From Verrucomicrobiota bacterium (GTDB taxonomy: Bacteria; Verrucomicrobiota; Verrucomicrobiia; Verrucomicrobiales; Akkermansiaceae): a DNA stretch of 58,256 nucleotides. The notes beneath the pieces are model-generated. The model searched no databases and was not told the origin of the DNA. It saw nothing but the letters and a program-made list of their open reading frames with translations. Below, piece by piece: positions 42,000 through 51,300 of the stretch (position 1 is its first letter; each line of letters starts with the position of its first letter). A program made the translations under genes and the position numbers. Location of the stretch: contig JAPLUI010000328.1 in assembly GCA_026397725.1 (NCBI GenBank), positions 1 through 58,256 of the forward strand, read 5' to 3'.

Positions 42000-44285
42000 A
42001 TGAACATACTAACAGCTATCACCATCACCGCCATGCTGCTGGCGCCAGTAATGGCCGCGGAAAGCGAGAACGTCGCCCCGCTGCGGTCGCTCTCCGTCGA
42101 GTTGCCGAACCAGGAGCCTAACGCCGTCAAGACTTCTTGGCCCGGAATCGGCTGCTGGTTCTGGACCGCCGAGGAGTTCAAGCCCGACGGCTACAAACGA
42201 TTCCTCGATTTGCATGCGAAACATTCGGGCTTCGGTCTGCTGACCACCAGTATCCGTCATCCGGTGGAGGTGACCGACCCGGTGGTCCACGACCAGATCA
42301 AGGCGGCGGCGGCTTACGCCCGCGAGCGCGAGCTGGGCATCGTGATGGACTTGGACGTGCGCCTCGCGCGGCAAGCCTTCATGGACAAGCACCCCGGCGA
42401 AATGCAGGAGATCGTTCGCTTGCGCGAGGTCGCGCTCCAACCCGACGGGCCGGCTTTGCTCACCGTCGGCGCGATCAACTTGGGCGACCACTACACTTTC
42501 AAGGCCCGGGGATACGACGCGCTGTCGGCACGCCTGCTGCGTGCCTACTCGTACTTGACCGGTCCCGCGGGGATCGATTCCACCACGATCCAGGACATCA
42601 CCAGCCGTTGCCAGGTCAGCCAAGCCGACGCCCAGGGCGTGCGCGTGGCGATCCCCTGCACCGCCGAAGACCGGGGGCGCACGGCCTGCGTAATGGCGGC
42701 CTTCACCCTCTTCACGCCTGACGTATTTGCGCCGCACCTGGTCGGGTTCGAAAGGAGTATTCTCCAACAATATGCGGACGTTCCGTTGGCAGGGGCCTGC
42801 AAGGACGAATGGGGATTTCCCGGACGGGCCGGCCCGCGCACCGACGACCTCTATTTCTCGCGGGCCATGGCCGCGGCATACTCCAAGCGGCGGCCGGGAC
42901 ACGATCTGACGCGAGACCTTTTACTGATGTGGAAAGGCGAAAGGGGACGAGACGGCGAGCGCGCAGCGGCTATCAACCATTACATGGAGATGAACTGGCA
43001 GAGAAACGGCGAGGTGGAAACGGCCTTCTATCATTCCATCAAAGAAGTCTTCGGCCGCGATGCCATGTCGGCCACGCATCCGACCTGGTATTCGTTCTTC
43101 TGTCCGGAAGAGGTTTTCAAGAACGGGCTGGATTGGTGGGTTTGCCGGCGCGATTTGGCCCAGACCGACGAGGCTACGCCATTCAGCGTGCGGACGGCCC
43201 TGGCCAAGAAGTGGAACAGCCCGCTCTGGTACAATATGTACTATCGTGACTCGGTCCGGTGTTATGAAGAAGACCTGTGGCGCCATGTCTTGGGCGGCGG
43301 CCGGATGAACTTCCATCCGCTCTGGCCGCATCCGTGGGAGAACCTGACGACCTCGTTGCTTTCCGGCAAGCTGCTGGCGGCCGATTGTCGGGTGCGATTG
43401 CTGAACTACATCTCGACGGCGCCTATCGATTGCCCCGTGGCGATCGTCTTCGGCCATCCCTCGGCGCTAAACTGGGCCGGGGACGGATTGGCGGACGCGG
43501 GGCTGGCCGTTGCCAACGGCCTGTGGGCCCAAGGATTCTATGCCGATCTGATCCCCAGTAGCGAGATCGCTGCAGGAAACCTGATGATCGCGGCCGACGG
43601 CAGCCTCCAGTACGGCCCCCAGCGCTATGCGGCGGCGGTGCTCTACCATCCGCAATACGAGCGGCCCGTCGTGGCGGATTTCTTCCGCAAGGCCGCGGGT
43701 AAAACGGCCCTCTTCCGCGCGGGCGATTGGACGATCGATTTCGAGGGCCGCGCTTTCGACGGCACTGCCGCCCTGCCGCCGGCAATGCAGCCCATCGACG
43801 CGGCTGCGGCGGTGCGGCAGACGATCGCGCACCTGATGGCGGCGGGCAGCGTGCCGCAGACAACCTGTACCATGCGGGGCGGGCAAGGTCCGGACTCGAT
43901 GATGCCCCTGCTGCGTGGAGAGTGCCGGCTGCTTGACGGCACGGTTATTCTCGCTTCCGGCCAGAATGACGTGAGGGGCGATCCCATCCAGAAGACTATC
44001 AAAGTGGATGGCCACGATGTCACCTTCGACGCCGTGGGCGTGGCGGCCGTACGCGTCGACAAGGACGGAAAGGTCGAGGCCCTGGCCGCCGGCGCATTGA
44101 AATCATTCCGTGGCGGAGGGTTGACCATCGAACTGCCCGAGCGTGTTGACGTGGCCCTTTGGCGCGACGGGAGCGGCCGATGGCATGGCGTCTTGCAAGA
44201 TTTCAGCGGCCCCGTTCCCGCCGCGCTTCTCGCCTATACCCAGGATTGGCTGCGGCTGAGCGTGCCCCGGCCGCTTGAACCATGA
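42000..44285 (+). CDS. Secreted putative TIM-barrel glycoside hydrolase (GH42-like, family uncertain)
   Basis: This 761-residue protein starts at ATG 42000 after AGGAATAG. It has a signal peptide (MNILTAITITAMLLAPVMAA), then a barrel-like region with 'HSGFGLLTTSIRHPVEVTD' and 'ACKDEWGFPGRAG' (a candidate acid/base Glu), 'SATHPTWYSFFCPEEVFKN', and a second alpha/beta part ('CPVAIVFGHPSALNWAG', 'AAVLYHPQYERPVVADFF'), as in GH42-like trimerisation domains. A beta-rich end follows. I cannot name a family with certainty. The frame continues upstream into an SGNH relic, but the signal peptide supports this start. Confidence 0.65.
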   Translation: MNILTAITITAMLLAPVMAAESENVAPLRSLSVELPNQEPNAVKTSWPGIGCWFWTAEEFKPDGYKRFLDLHAKHSGFGLLTTSIRHPVEVTDPVVHDQIKAAAAYARERELGIVMDLDVRLARQAFMDKHPGEMQEIVRLREVALQPDGPALLTVGAINLGDHYTFKARGYDALSARLLRAYSYLTGPAGIDSTTIQDITSRCQVSQADAQGVRVAIPCTAEDRGRTACVMAAFTLFTPDVFAPHLVGFERSILQQYADVPLAGACKDEWGFPGRAGPRTDDLYFSRAMAAAYSKRRPGHDLTRDLLLMWKGERGRDGERAAAINHYMEMNWQRNGEVETAFYHSIKEVFGRDAMSATHPTWYSFFCPEEVFKNGLDWWVCRRDLAQTDEATPFSVRTALAKKWNSPLWYNMYYRDSVRCYEEDLWRHVLGGGRMNFHPLWPHPWENLTTSLLSGKLLAADCRVRLLNYISTAPIDCPVAIVFGHPSALNWAGDGLADAGLAVANGLWAQGFYADLIPSSEIAAGNLMIAADGSLQYGPQRYAAAVLYHPQYERPVVADFFRKAAGKTALFRAGDWTIDFEGRAFDGTAALPPAMQPIDAAAAVRQTIAHLMAAGSVPQTTCTMRGGQGPDSMMPLLRGECRLLDGTVILASGQNDVRGDPIQKTIKVDGHDVTFDAVGVAAVRVDKDGKVEALAAGALKSFRGGGLTIELPERVDVALWRDGSGRWHGVLQDFSGPVPAALLAYTQDWLRLSVPRPLEP

Positions 44286-44330
44286 ATGGTAGCGGAATGA
44301 TTCGATCCTGTTGCTCCATTCACCAACAAG

Positions 44331-44410
44331 ATGCTCACTAACAAAGAAAGGCCCGGAACATGAAACGAATACCGATCATTGGATTGATGATATATGGATT
44401 CCTCGCTGCC
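44331..44410 (+). promoter_or_regulatory. Leader B, copy 1
   Basis: The segment ATGCTCACTAACAAAGAAAG, a ribosome site, and ATGAAACGAATACCGAT with the following signal-peptide codons matches 48308-48382 and 54310-54388. Similarity begins about 30 bases before the start codon and covers about 50 bases of coding sequence. Confidence 0.78.
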
Positions 44411-44572
44411 AGTGCGTCGCTGTCAAGCATTCCTTCGGCTCAGGCTGCCGGCGTGACCGCGTCCGGCAAGCCAACCGACACGGTTGATGGCGTGAAGTTC
44501 CTGCGCATGGAAGACGGCGCGGCGGTGTACGAGGTGGGATCGGGTTGTTACCAGTTTTGTAGCGGGAAATGA
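44360..44572 (+). pseudogene. GH78 relic: signal peptide joined directly to the C-terminus
   Basis: The 70-residue frame begins MKRIPIIGLMIYGFLAASAS, matching the signal peptide of the GH78 gene at 48332. It ends 'GVKFLRMEDGAAVYEVGSG', matching that enzyme's last residues ('GVKFLRMEANAAVYAISSG'). The about 1000 residues between are missing. So this is an internal-deletion derivative of a second GH78 gene, still in frame and with a ribosome site. It may be translated into a small secreted peptide, but no function is expected. Confidence 0.82.
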
Positions 44573-44595
44573 AGACTAACGAAAGGATTGAACCG

Positions 44596-45672
44596 ATGAA
44601 AATGAAAAACATGGTTAGGTTAACGCTTGCCGGACTGCTGGCGGGAAATGTCGCCGTGGCGGCGGAACAGACGCCGGCAGGCGGCGCGACGGTCTATTCG
44701 GATGGCCGGCCCTCCGCGACCCTGCGCCTGGAAGCCAAGGATCAGGGCGCCGTCCTCAAGCACGGCGACGGACCGGGCCAGTGCGACTATCTTGGAGCGC
44801 GCGAAGCATTGATCTTCGAGGAAGATGGGGTCTATCACCTTTTCTATGACGGTGCCGGACCCAATGGCTGGCTGGCCTGTCTGGCTACCAGCAAGGATCT
44901 CAAGGACTGGGAGAAGAAGGGCCCCATTCTTGATTTCGGCAAGCCGGGCGAGTCCGACTCTGCCGCAGCTTGTTCCCCATGGGTCTATTGCGATGGCAAA
45001 GAGTGGCACATGTTCTACCTGGGCACACCAAACGTGTCCGGGGCTCCGGACTTGATCCCCTCGTTTCCGTATTTGACGCTGAAGGCGAGGAGCCAGTCCT
45101 TGGCTGGGCCGTGGGTCAAACAACCGGACGTGATCCCGTTCCGGACAAAGCCGGGAACCTATTATGCGGACACGGCCAGCCCGGGGCACATTGTGAGGCA
45201 GGGTGGGGAATACCTGATGTTCTTCAGCGCTTCGATGAAACGCACGCTCGGTATCGCCCGCACCAAAGATCTGAACGGCCCGTGGGCGATAGAGCCGCAA
45301 CCGATCGTCCCGCCGGAGGAACAGATCGAGAATAGTTCGCTCTATTTCGAGCCGGCCAACCAGACGTGGTTCTTGTTTACCAATCACATTGGCTTGGAGG
45401 ATGGCGAATACACCGACGCAATCTGGGTGTATTGGTCCAAGGACTTGAACCGATTGGACCCGAAGAACAAGGCCGTGGTGCTGGATGGACAAAACTGCAC
45501 ATGGTCAAAGAAATGCATCGGCATGCCATCGGTGATCGTTGTCGGCAAGCGGTTGGCTGTCTTCTACGACGCTCCCGGCGGCGCCAGCAAGAGTCACATG
45601 AAACGCGATGTTGGCTTGGCGTGGCTGGAGTTGCCGCTGACCCCGCCGGCAGCGGATGTCAAGGGCAAGTAA
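44596..45672 (+). CDS. Secreted five-bladed beta-propeller glycoside hydrolase (GH43/GH130-like)
   Basis: This 358-residue protein starts at ATG 44596 after GAAAGGA and has a signal peptide (MVRLTLAGLLAGNVAVAAEQ). The blades show propeller motifs: 'REALIFEEDGVYHLFYDGAG', 'TSKDLKDWEKKGPILDFGK', 'SPWVYCDGKEWHMFYLGTP', 'GIARTKDLNGPWAIEPQPI' and 'SSLYFEPANQTWFLFTNHI'. This is the fold of GH43, GH62, GH117 and GH130 enzymes. The Asp/Glu pattern does not let me pick one. The usual activity would be release of arabinose, galactose or mannose residues. An upstream in-frame ATG (44569) lies at the GH78 relic's stop and is less likely. Confidence 0.75.
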   Translation: MKMKNMVRLTLAGLLAGNVAVAAEQTPAGGATVYSDGRPSATLRLEAKDQGAVLKHGDGPGQCDYLGAREALIFEEDGVYHLFYDGAGPNGWLACLATSKDLKDWEKKGPILDFGKPGESDSAAACSPWVYCDGKEWHMFYLGTPNVSGAPDLIPSFPYLTLKARSQSLAGPWVKQPDVIPFRTKPGTYYADTASPGHIVRQGGEYLMFFSASMKRTLGIARTKDLNGPWAIEPQPIVPPEEQIENSSLYFEPANQTWFLFTNHIGLEDGEYTDAIWVYWSKDLNRLDPKNKAVVLDGQNCTWSKKCIGMPSVIVVGKRLAVFYDAPGGASKSHMKRDVGLAWLELPLTPPAADVKGK

Positions 45673-45693
45673 TGTAACTTAAAGGAAGACAAA

Positions 45694-46971
45694 ATGACTA
45701 TATCTCATTGGAATCGCGCATTCGCTTGCATTCGGATGGTCCTCATGACTGGTATGGCTTGCTGTTCGCTCTTGGGCATCACTTACTGCGGGTGGAGTTG
45801 TGCCTGGACCATAAACCTGTTCGCCCGGCTCCTGGATGGCGAGAAGGCGCATGAGCATATCTTGCAGTTTATGAATAGACAGATCGCGCCGAACTTGTTC
45901 GACATGGTATTCGGAGGTGGTCCTTTCCAGATTGATGGGAATTTCGGCTATACAGCGGGTGTTTGCGAAATGCTTTTACAGAGCCACAACAACGAGATTG
46001 CCCTGTTGCCCGCCTTGCCGAAGGCGTGGTCAAACGGATCAATCAAAGGGCTGCTTGCCCGAGGCGGCTTCGAGGTGGATATGACGTGGGAGGAGGGAAT
46101 GGTTGTAACCTTGACCCATAAGTCCACCTTGGGCAAGCCTCGCCGGATCAGGTCAGCTTCTCCTCTGACGTTGGACAACCTGAAGCAGATGACGGATGTG
46201 CCAAGATTCCTGGTGTTGGCGGAACCCGCCAACCAGCAGCAATGGCCCTGCTTCATCCTGGCTCCGCAATGTCCGGAGAATCAGCAGTGGGCAGCCATGC
46301 CCTGGAGCGAACCAACCGGTGTCGGCAAGTTCACTTCCATCACCTGGCCGCTGGAGGCGTCGTTGGCTCTTGTGGATTCTCTCCCACCAGAATATCGGGG
46401 GATCGACGTATCGCGACTCTATGTGACGGGCATTTCCATGGGAGGGTACGGGACCTGGGATGCAGTCTGCAGGGTTCCCAAGAAGTTCAAGGCGGCAGTT
46501 CCCATCTGTGGCGGGGGCGACCCGGTCAAAATCGCCCAGATGACCGACCTCAGGAATCTTCGTGTCCGGGCTTATCACAGCGCCGATGATCGGGCCGTGC
46601 CGGTGGGCCGCACGCGGGAGATGATCGACGCGCTGAAAGCGCTGCAAGGCATTCAGCCCCGCTACACGGAATTTCCGGATGGCGGCCGTGATGCCTATAC
46701 CCGAGCCTATGCCGACCCCGCCCTCCTGCCATGGTTGTTCGCTGGCGATGTGCTAGTGGGCGAAACGTGTTATGAGGGGCACCTGCAGCAGGGGTTCGGG
46801 ACTGTCCAGCGGCATGTTTACTACTTCGATCCGGCCACCGGTCGGGAGTTTGATCAGGGAACGGTCAAGGCCACGGCGAAAGCTGGCGACAAGGATGCGA
46901 AGCCGGTGAGCTTCAAGAAGAACGTTCCGTCCCCGCAGGATTGGGTGCTGGTGTTTGAGCGGGTGAAATGA
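45694..46971 (+). CDS. Chimera: GH95 C-terminal piece fused to an esterase C-terminal domain
   Basis: After a strong ribosome site (AAAGGAAG) the 425-residue frame has a signal-like start (MTISHWNRAFACIRMVLMTG). It then carries the last about 110 residues of a GH95 fucosidase ('AWTINLFARLLDGEKAHEH', 'GPFQIDGNFGYTAGVCEML'), and from about residue 170 the end of an alpha/beta-hydrolase esterase ('FILAPQCPENQQWAAMPW', nucleophile in GISMGGYGTWD, 'HSADDRAVPVGRTREMIDA', 'AYADPALLPWLFAGD'). The GH95 piece lacks the Asn pair and the acid Glu. In the esterase the catalytic His place reads 'DGGRDAYTRAY' with Arg332 (CGT) where relatives have His (CAT). Both halves are therefore probably inactive. Confidence 0.8.
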   Translation: MTISHWNRAFACIRMVLMTGMACCSLLGITYCGWSCAWTINLFARLLDGEKAHEHILQFMNRQIAPNLFDMVFGGGPFQIDGNFGYTAGVCEMLLQSHNNEIALLPALPKAWSNGSIKGLLARGGFEVDMTWEEGMVVTLTHKSTLGKPRRIRSASPLTLDNLKQMTDVPRFLVLAEPANQQQWPCFILAPQCPENQQWAAMPWSEPTGVGKFTSITWPLEASLALVDSLPPEYRGIDVSRLYVTGISMGGYGTWDAVCRVPKKFKAAVPICGGGDPVKIAQMTDLRNLRVRAYHSADDRAVPVGRTREMIDALKALQGIQPRYTEFPDGGRDAYTRAYADPALLPWLFAGDVLVGETCYEGHLQQGFGTVQRHVYYFDPATGREFDQGTVKATAKAGDKDAKPVSFKKNVPSPQDWVLVFERVK

Positions 46972-47086
46972 TTCATTCTGAGCAGACTGGAGACTATGAT
47001 TAGAAGGCGAAGCGCATCACGGTTTTCGGGCTTAAGGAAAACCAGAAGCAAGGGCAATGCCAATGAAACAACAAATGAAACAACAA

Positions 47087-47169
47087 ATGAAACAGGCAAT
47101 GAAACGTGTGAGGAATGTGTTGGGCGGCAAGAACGGAGATGCTATGCGGAAGACAATGGTTTTGATAAC
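47087..47169 (+). promoter_or_regulatory. Leader A, copy 3, with tandem ATGAAACAACAA expansion upstream
   Basis: This copy is the near-twin of 40538-40620. Just upstream (47063-47086) the word ATGAAACAACAA occurs twice, so the ATGAAAC motif is present four times in a row. The ribosome site reads ACGGAGAT, followed three bases later by ATGCGGAAGACAATGG. Confidence 0.8.
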
Positions 47170-48235
47170 GATATGTGGCTGGATGGTGACGGGTGATGCC
47201 TTCGCGGTTGATGGAGGCGAGCAAGACAGCTCGAGTGCTGGCACCGTGAAATCGCGGGTGTTCAATGTCCTTAACTACGGGGCGATGGGCGACGACAAGA
47301 CGGATAACACAGCCGCTTTTTCGGCATGCCTCAAGGCAGTGGTCGCGGACGGAGGAGGGCGGATGTACCTGCCGGCTGGCGTGTATCGGGGCGGAATACT
47401 GATCCCTGCGGTATCGCAACCGATACCGAGTTGGATCACCGTGGAGATCACGGGCGAACGGGAACCAACGCCCGTCTTTGGGACGATTGGCTCATTCCCC
47501 TTGCTGGCAAATGGAACGATTGTCAAGGGTCTGTCCAAAGCGGGCCCTGCGGTCATCTCCGCCAGTTCTTCACCCGCATCGCTGTACGGGGGATTCTCGG
47601 CGGTCAATGTGGTCATCAGGAATTTGGATGTCCGGACTTATGACGATCCAGGCATTGGTGGCATCGACCTGCAGTACGCCCTTCAATGCAAGTTAGAGAA
47701 CGTGTTCATCAACACCGGCATCTACAACGTGCAGGCCTCCAAACCAACCCATGACACCAGGGGCCTGATCACTCCGGCGTGCAATAATGCCGCATTAACG
47801 GTCCTGCGCAACGTGGTCGTGACCGGATACCATACCGGCATCCAAGTCAACGAGCACACCGATGGGGACAACATCGTGGTGGCCTCCAACATCAACGGCT
47901 TGGAATTTGTTTTCGCCCATCATGCCTCCCGCTTCGCTCGGGTGGGCGCATACCGCAACACCCATCACATCACCGTCTCGGGCAGGCACGGGTTTTCGAT
48001 CGAACAGATGAACACGGAACAACCGGGGCCGGGACAAACGGATGCTCAGAACGCCTGGCAGGTGCTCGTCAGTGATATTAACGACCCGAAGAATTTGGGC
48101 ATTGCCGATATCAACTACTGGGTCGTCGTGGGGAATGTGGGTGCGGTCGAGCAGTTTACCCGCAACGGCGGCGCCTCGATCCGGGCCCGGAGAATTGGTT
48201 CGGTACCATCCGGAAGTGAAAGAACGGGAGAATAG
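47144..48235 (+). CDS. Secreted right-handed beta-helix protein, pectate-lyase superfamily
   Basis: This 363-residue protein starts at ATG 47144 after CGGAGAT, with a signal peptide (MRKTMVLITICGWMVTGDAF). The domain opens with 'FNVLNYGAMGDDKTDNTAAF' and 'GGGRMYLPAGVYRGGILIPA', the Pectate_lyase_3/glycosyl-hydrolase-28-like start, and continues with beta-helix coils such as 'SAVNVVIRNLDVRTYDDPGI' and 'NAALTVLRNVVVTGYHTGI'. Such proteins cleave or bind acidic polysaccharides. The catalytic residues cannot be assigned. The last residues look ordinary, and the gene appears intact. A longer start at 47057 would add the leader codons. Confidence 0.8.
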   Translation: MRKTMVLITICGWMVTGDAFAVDGGEQDSSSAGTVKSRVFNVLNYGAMGDDKTDNTAAFSACLKAVVADGGGRMYLPAGVYRGGILIPAVSQPIPSWITVEITGEREPTPVFGTIGSFPLLANGTIVKGLSKAGPAVISASSSPASLYGGFSAVNVVIRNLDVRTYDDPGIGGIDLQYALQCKLENVFINTGIYNVQASKPTHDTRGLITPACNNAALTVLRNVVVTGYHTGIQVNEHTDGDNIVVASNINGLEFVFAHHASRFARVGAYRNTHHITVSGRHGFSIEQMNTEQPGPGQTDAQNAWQVLVSDINDPKNLGIADINYWVVVGNVGAVEQFTRNGGASIRARRIGSVPSGSERTGE

Positions 48236-48307
48236 CGAAATGAGAAGAGCAGGCCCAACAAGCCGGAGGCACGCTAGGGCTTATTGCCGCGCGTGATCCG
48301 TAGTGTT

Positions 48308-48382
48308 CAATAACAAAGGAAGGATCGAAGCATGAAACGAATACCGATAGTTGGATTGATGATGTATGGATTGCTCGCCGTT
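48308..48382 (+). promoter_or_regulatory. Leader B, copy 2
   Basis: AATAACAAAGGAAGGATCGA and ATGAAACGAATACCGATAG repeat the arrangement of copy 1 at 44331 and copy 3 at 54310, including the ribosome site (AAGGAAGGA). It leads the intact GH78 gene. Confidence 0.78.
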
Positions 48383-51300
48383 AGTGCGTCGCTGTCAGGC
48401 ATTCCGTCGGCTCGGGCTGCCGACGTGACCAACCTGCGCTGCGAATACCGCGTGAACCCGCTCGGCATCGATGTGGCGAGGCCGCGGCTGAGCTGGGTGA
48501 TTGAAGAGAGGGGACAGGGGACAGGAGACAGGGGCCAGAAGCAGACCGCTTATCAGGTGCTGGTGGCGGGTTCGGAATCGTTGTTGAAGCAAGACAAGGG
48601 TGATCTGTGGGACAGCGGCAAGGTGGTGTCGGACCAGAGTGTTGCAGTGCGCTATGCTGGGGCGTCGCTTGCTTCAGAAACCCGGTATTGGTCGAAGGTC
48701 CGGGTCTATGATCAGGACGGAAAGGAGTCAGCGTGGAGCGTGCCTGCCAGTTTTCTGACCGGCAAAATGAATCCTGTCGATTGGCGCGGGAAATGGATTG
48801 GTCCCGATCTGGCGCGGCCTGCGGCGACGACGGTTGCACTGGGTTTCGCGGTGGAGGCGCAGCGTGCCGACGAGGAGCATTGGGTGCAGGTGGACCTCGG
48901 CCAGCCGCAGCGCGTGGACCGGATCGTGCTGCATCCGATGCGGCACAACGATCCCGCGGCGGGCGGGTGGATTGCGGGCTACGGATTTCCGATCCGGTTT
49001 CGCATCGCCATCTCGGATGACCGGACGTTCGCCACGTGCGCCAACGTGGCGGATTTCACGCGGGAAGATTACGCGAATCCCGGCAGCGTGCCGCTGCCGT
49101 TCGATGCGCAGGGGCGCACCGCGCGCTACGTGCGGCTGACGGCGACGAAGCTTTGGCGGCGCGGCCCCGAGTTGCCGTTCGTGTTCACGCTGGGAGAACT
49201 TCAAGTAATCTCCGGCACTAACAATATCGCCGCTGGTGCGCCGGTGGATGCGAGCGCGAGCGTCGAGGGTTTCGGTTGGTCGAAAAATCAACTCACCGAT
49301 GGCCTCGCCCTGTGCGGCAACGCGGGCACATCCGCCGCGGATAAGCCGCCGCACCAACACGGCGCCATTTACTTGCGGCAGGAATTTGAGCTGACGCGGC
49401 CTGCCGTGCGCGCGGTGCTCTCGTTCTCGGGACTGGGCTTTTCGGAAGTGGCGGTCGATGGCCGGAAAGTTGGCGACTATGTGATAGGGCCTGGGTTCAC
49501 GGACTACGACCATCGCGTTCCTTACCTCACGTTCGATGTTTCCGATCGCTTCACCTCGCCGGGTCGCAAGCGGCTCGATGTGACACTTGCCGACGGTTGG
49601 TACGCGCTCGAACGCGACCCGTGGTGTCACCAGTTGGAGAAGAAGCCGTACGTGGATTTGCCCAAGCTGCTGTTCGACCTGCGCCTGATCCATGCCGACG
49701 GCACCGCAACCGTCATCAGTTCCGACGAGTCATGGAAATGGTCAACCGGCGAAATCACCAAGAGCTGGATTGCCCGGGAAGATATCGATCTGCGCAAGGC
49801 CGGTGAAACGGCGCGTGCCTGGCAGTCGGTTGTTCCGGTGGAGGGGCCACGCGGGAAACTGGAGCATCAGCAAGAATCGTTCAACCGCATTGTGGATGAG
49901 ATGCGTCCTGCCTCTCTGCGGTTTGATCCCAAAACTGCCACGGCCACCTATGAACTCGGCCGCGAAGTCAACGGCTGGGTGCGTTTTCGCGCACGCGGAC
50001 CCGCAGGCACGACCATCCGCATTACGACAATCCCCAGCGCATCAGAATATCCGCGCACCAGTCAGTTCATCCTCGCCGGTGGGGGTAGCAGGGAAATATA
50101 TGAGCCGCGCTTCTTTCACGCCGGCATGATCCGCGTGACGGTTGATGGTCTGGTCGAAGAACCGACGCTAGAAGACCTGACCATCTGTCGTGTCAGTTCA
50201 ATGCGCACGCCGGCGGGTGCGTTCAAGTGTTCCGACGAGTTCGTCAACTGGCTGGAGCAGGCGGTCCGGCGCACCGTGGTCAACTACACGACCTTTCTCC
50301 CAAACGATCCGGTACGCGAGTGGAAGGCGTGGACACAGGATATCCAGAGCATGTTCGGTTCCGCTTTCTATCTGTTTGCCGAATCACAGGTCATGTACGA
50401 GCGCTGGGAGCATGACTTGCTGGACAGCCAGGATGGTGAGGGAAACATGGCCAATGTTGCTCCAGGCCCCGTTTTCGATCCATACAACAGTCCGTGGTGG
50501 GGCGGGTGCGGTGTGTGGTTGCCGTGGGAGTGGAGACTGGCGTATGGCGACGACTCGTTGCTCCGCGACAGCTACCCGGCGATGAAACGTTACGTGGATT
50601 TCCTTGAGCGGCAAGCCGCCGCGACAGGAGGTCTGCAGAATTGGGGCTTGTTGGACTGGCTAGCCGTCGAGGAGACGCCTATAGGTATTATCAACACGCC
50701 GGCGCATTTTCATTTTGCACAGATCGTCAGCCGGACGGCGGAGATGTTAGGGAAACCGGATGAGGCGCGGAAATATGCCGAAATGTCGGAACGGGTTAAA
50801 GCAACTTTCAACAACGCATATCTGGATCCGGAGACCGGCATTTATGGCGAGAAAGGGTGGAAAGTCCGAAACGGGAACGGCTTTAACGGTGATATGGCTT
50901 CTTTGCATACGGTCTGGTGGCAGGGAGACCGCCCCTGCACCCAGGCCGGACAGGTGTTGCCACTGGCGCTCGGGTTGGTGCCGGAAAACGCGCGGCCGGC
51001 GGCGGCGGGAGCTTTGCAGCGTGAAATTGCCGCGCATAAGGGACGGCTCAGCACCGGTTTCATCAGCACGCCCTATCTCCTCGACGTGTTGACGGATATG
51101 GATCCGGAGATGTGCTGGCGACTGGTGAATGCGCGTGAGTTTCCCTCTTGGTATTCAATGACGCGCGGCAGTGGCAACGACCTCCTGAAAGAGTGTTGGA
51201 ATGGCGGTCAGGCATTGATGCCGTCGCTTGGCGGAAGTGTTGCGCGGTGGTGTTACCGGGGGCTGGCCGGCATCCGTCCCGACGCATCCGCGCCCGGTTT

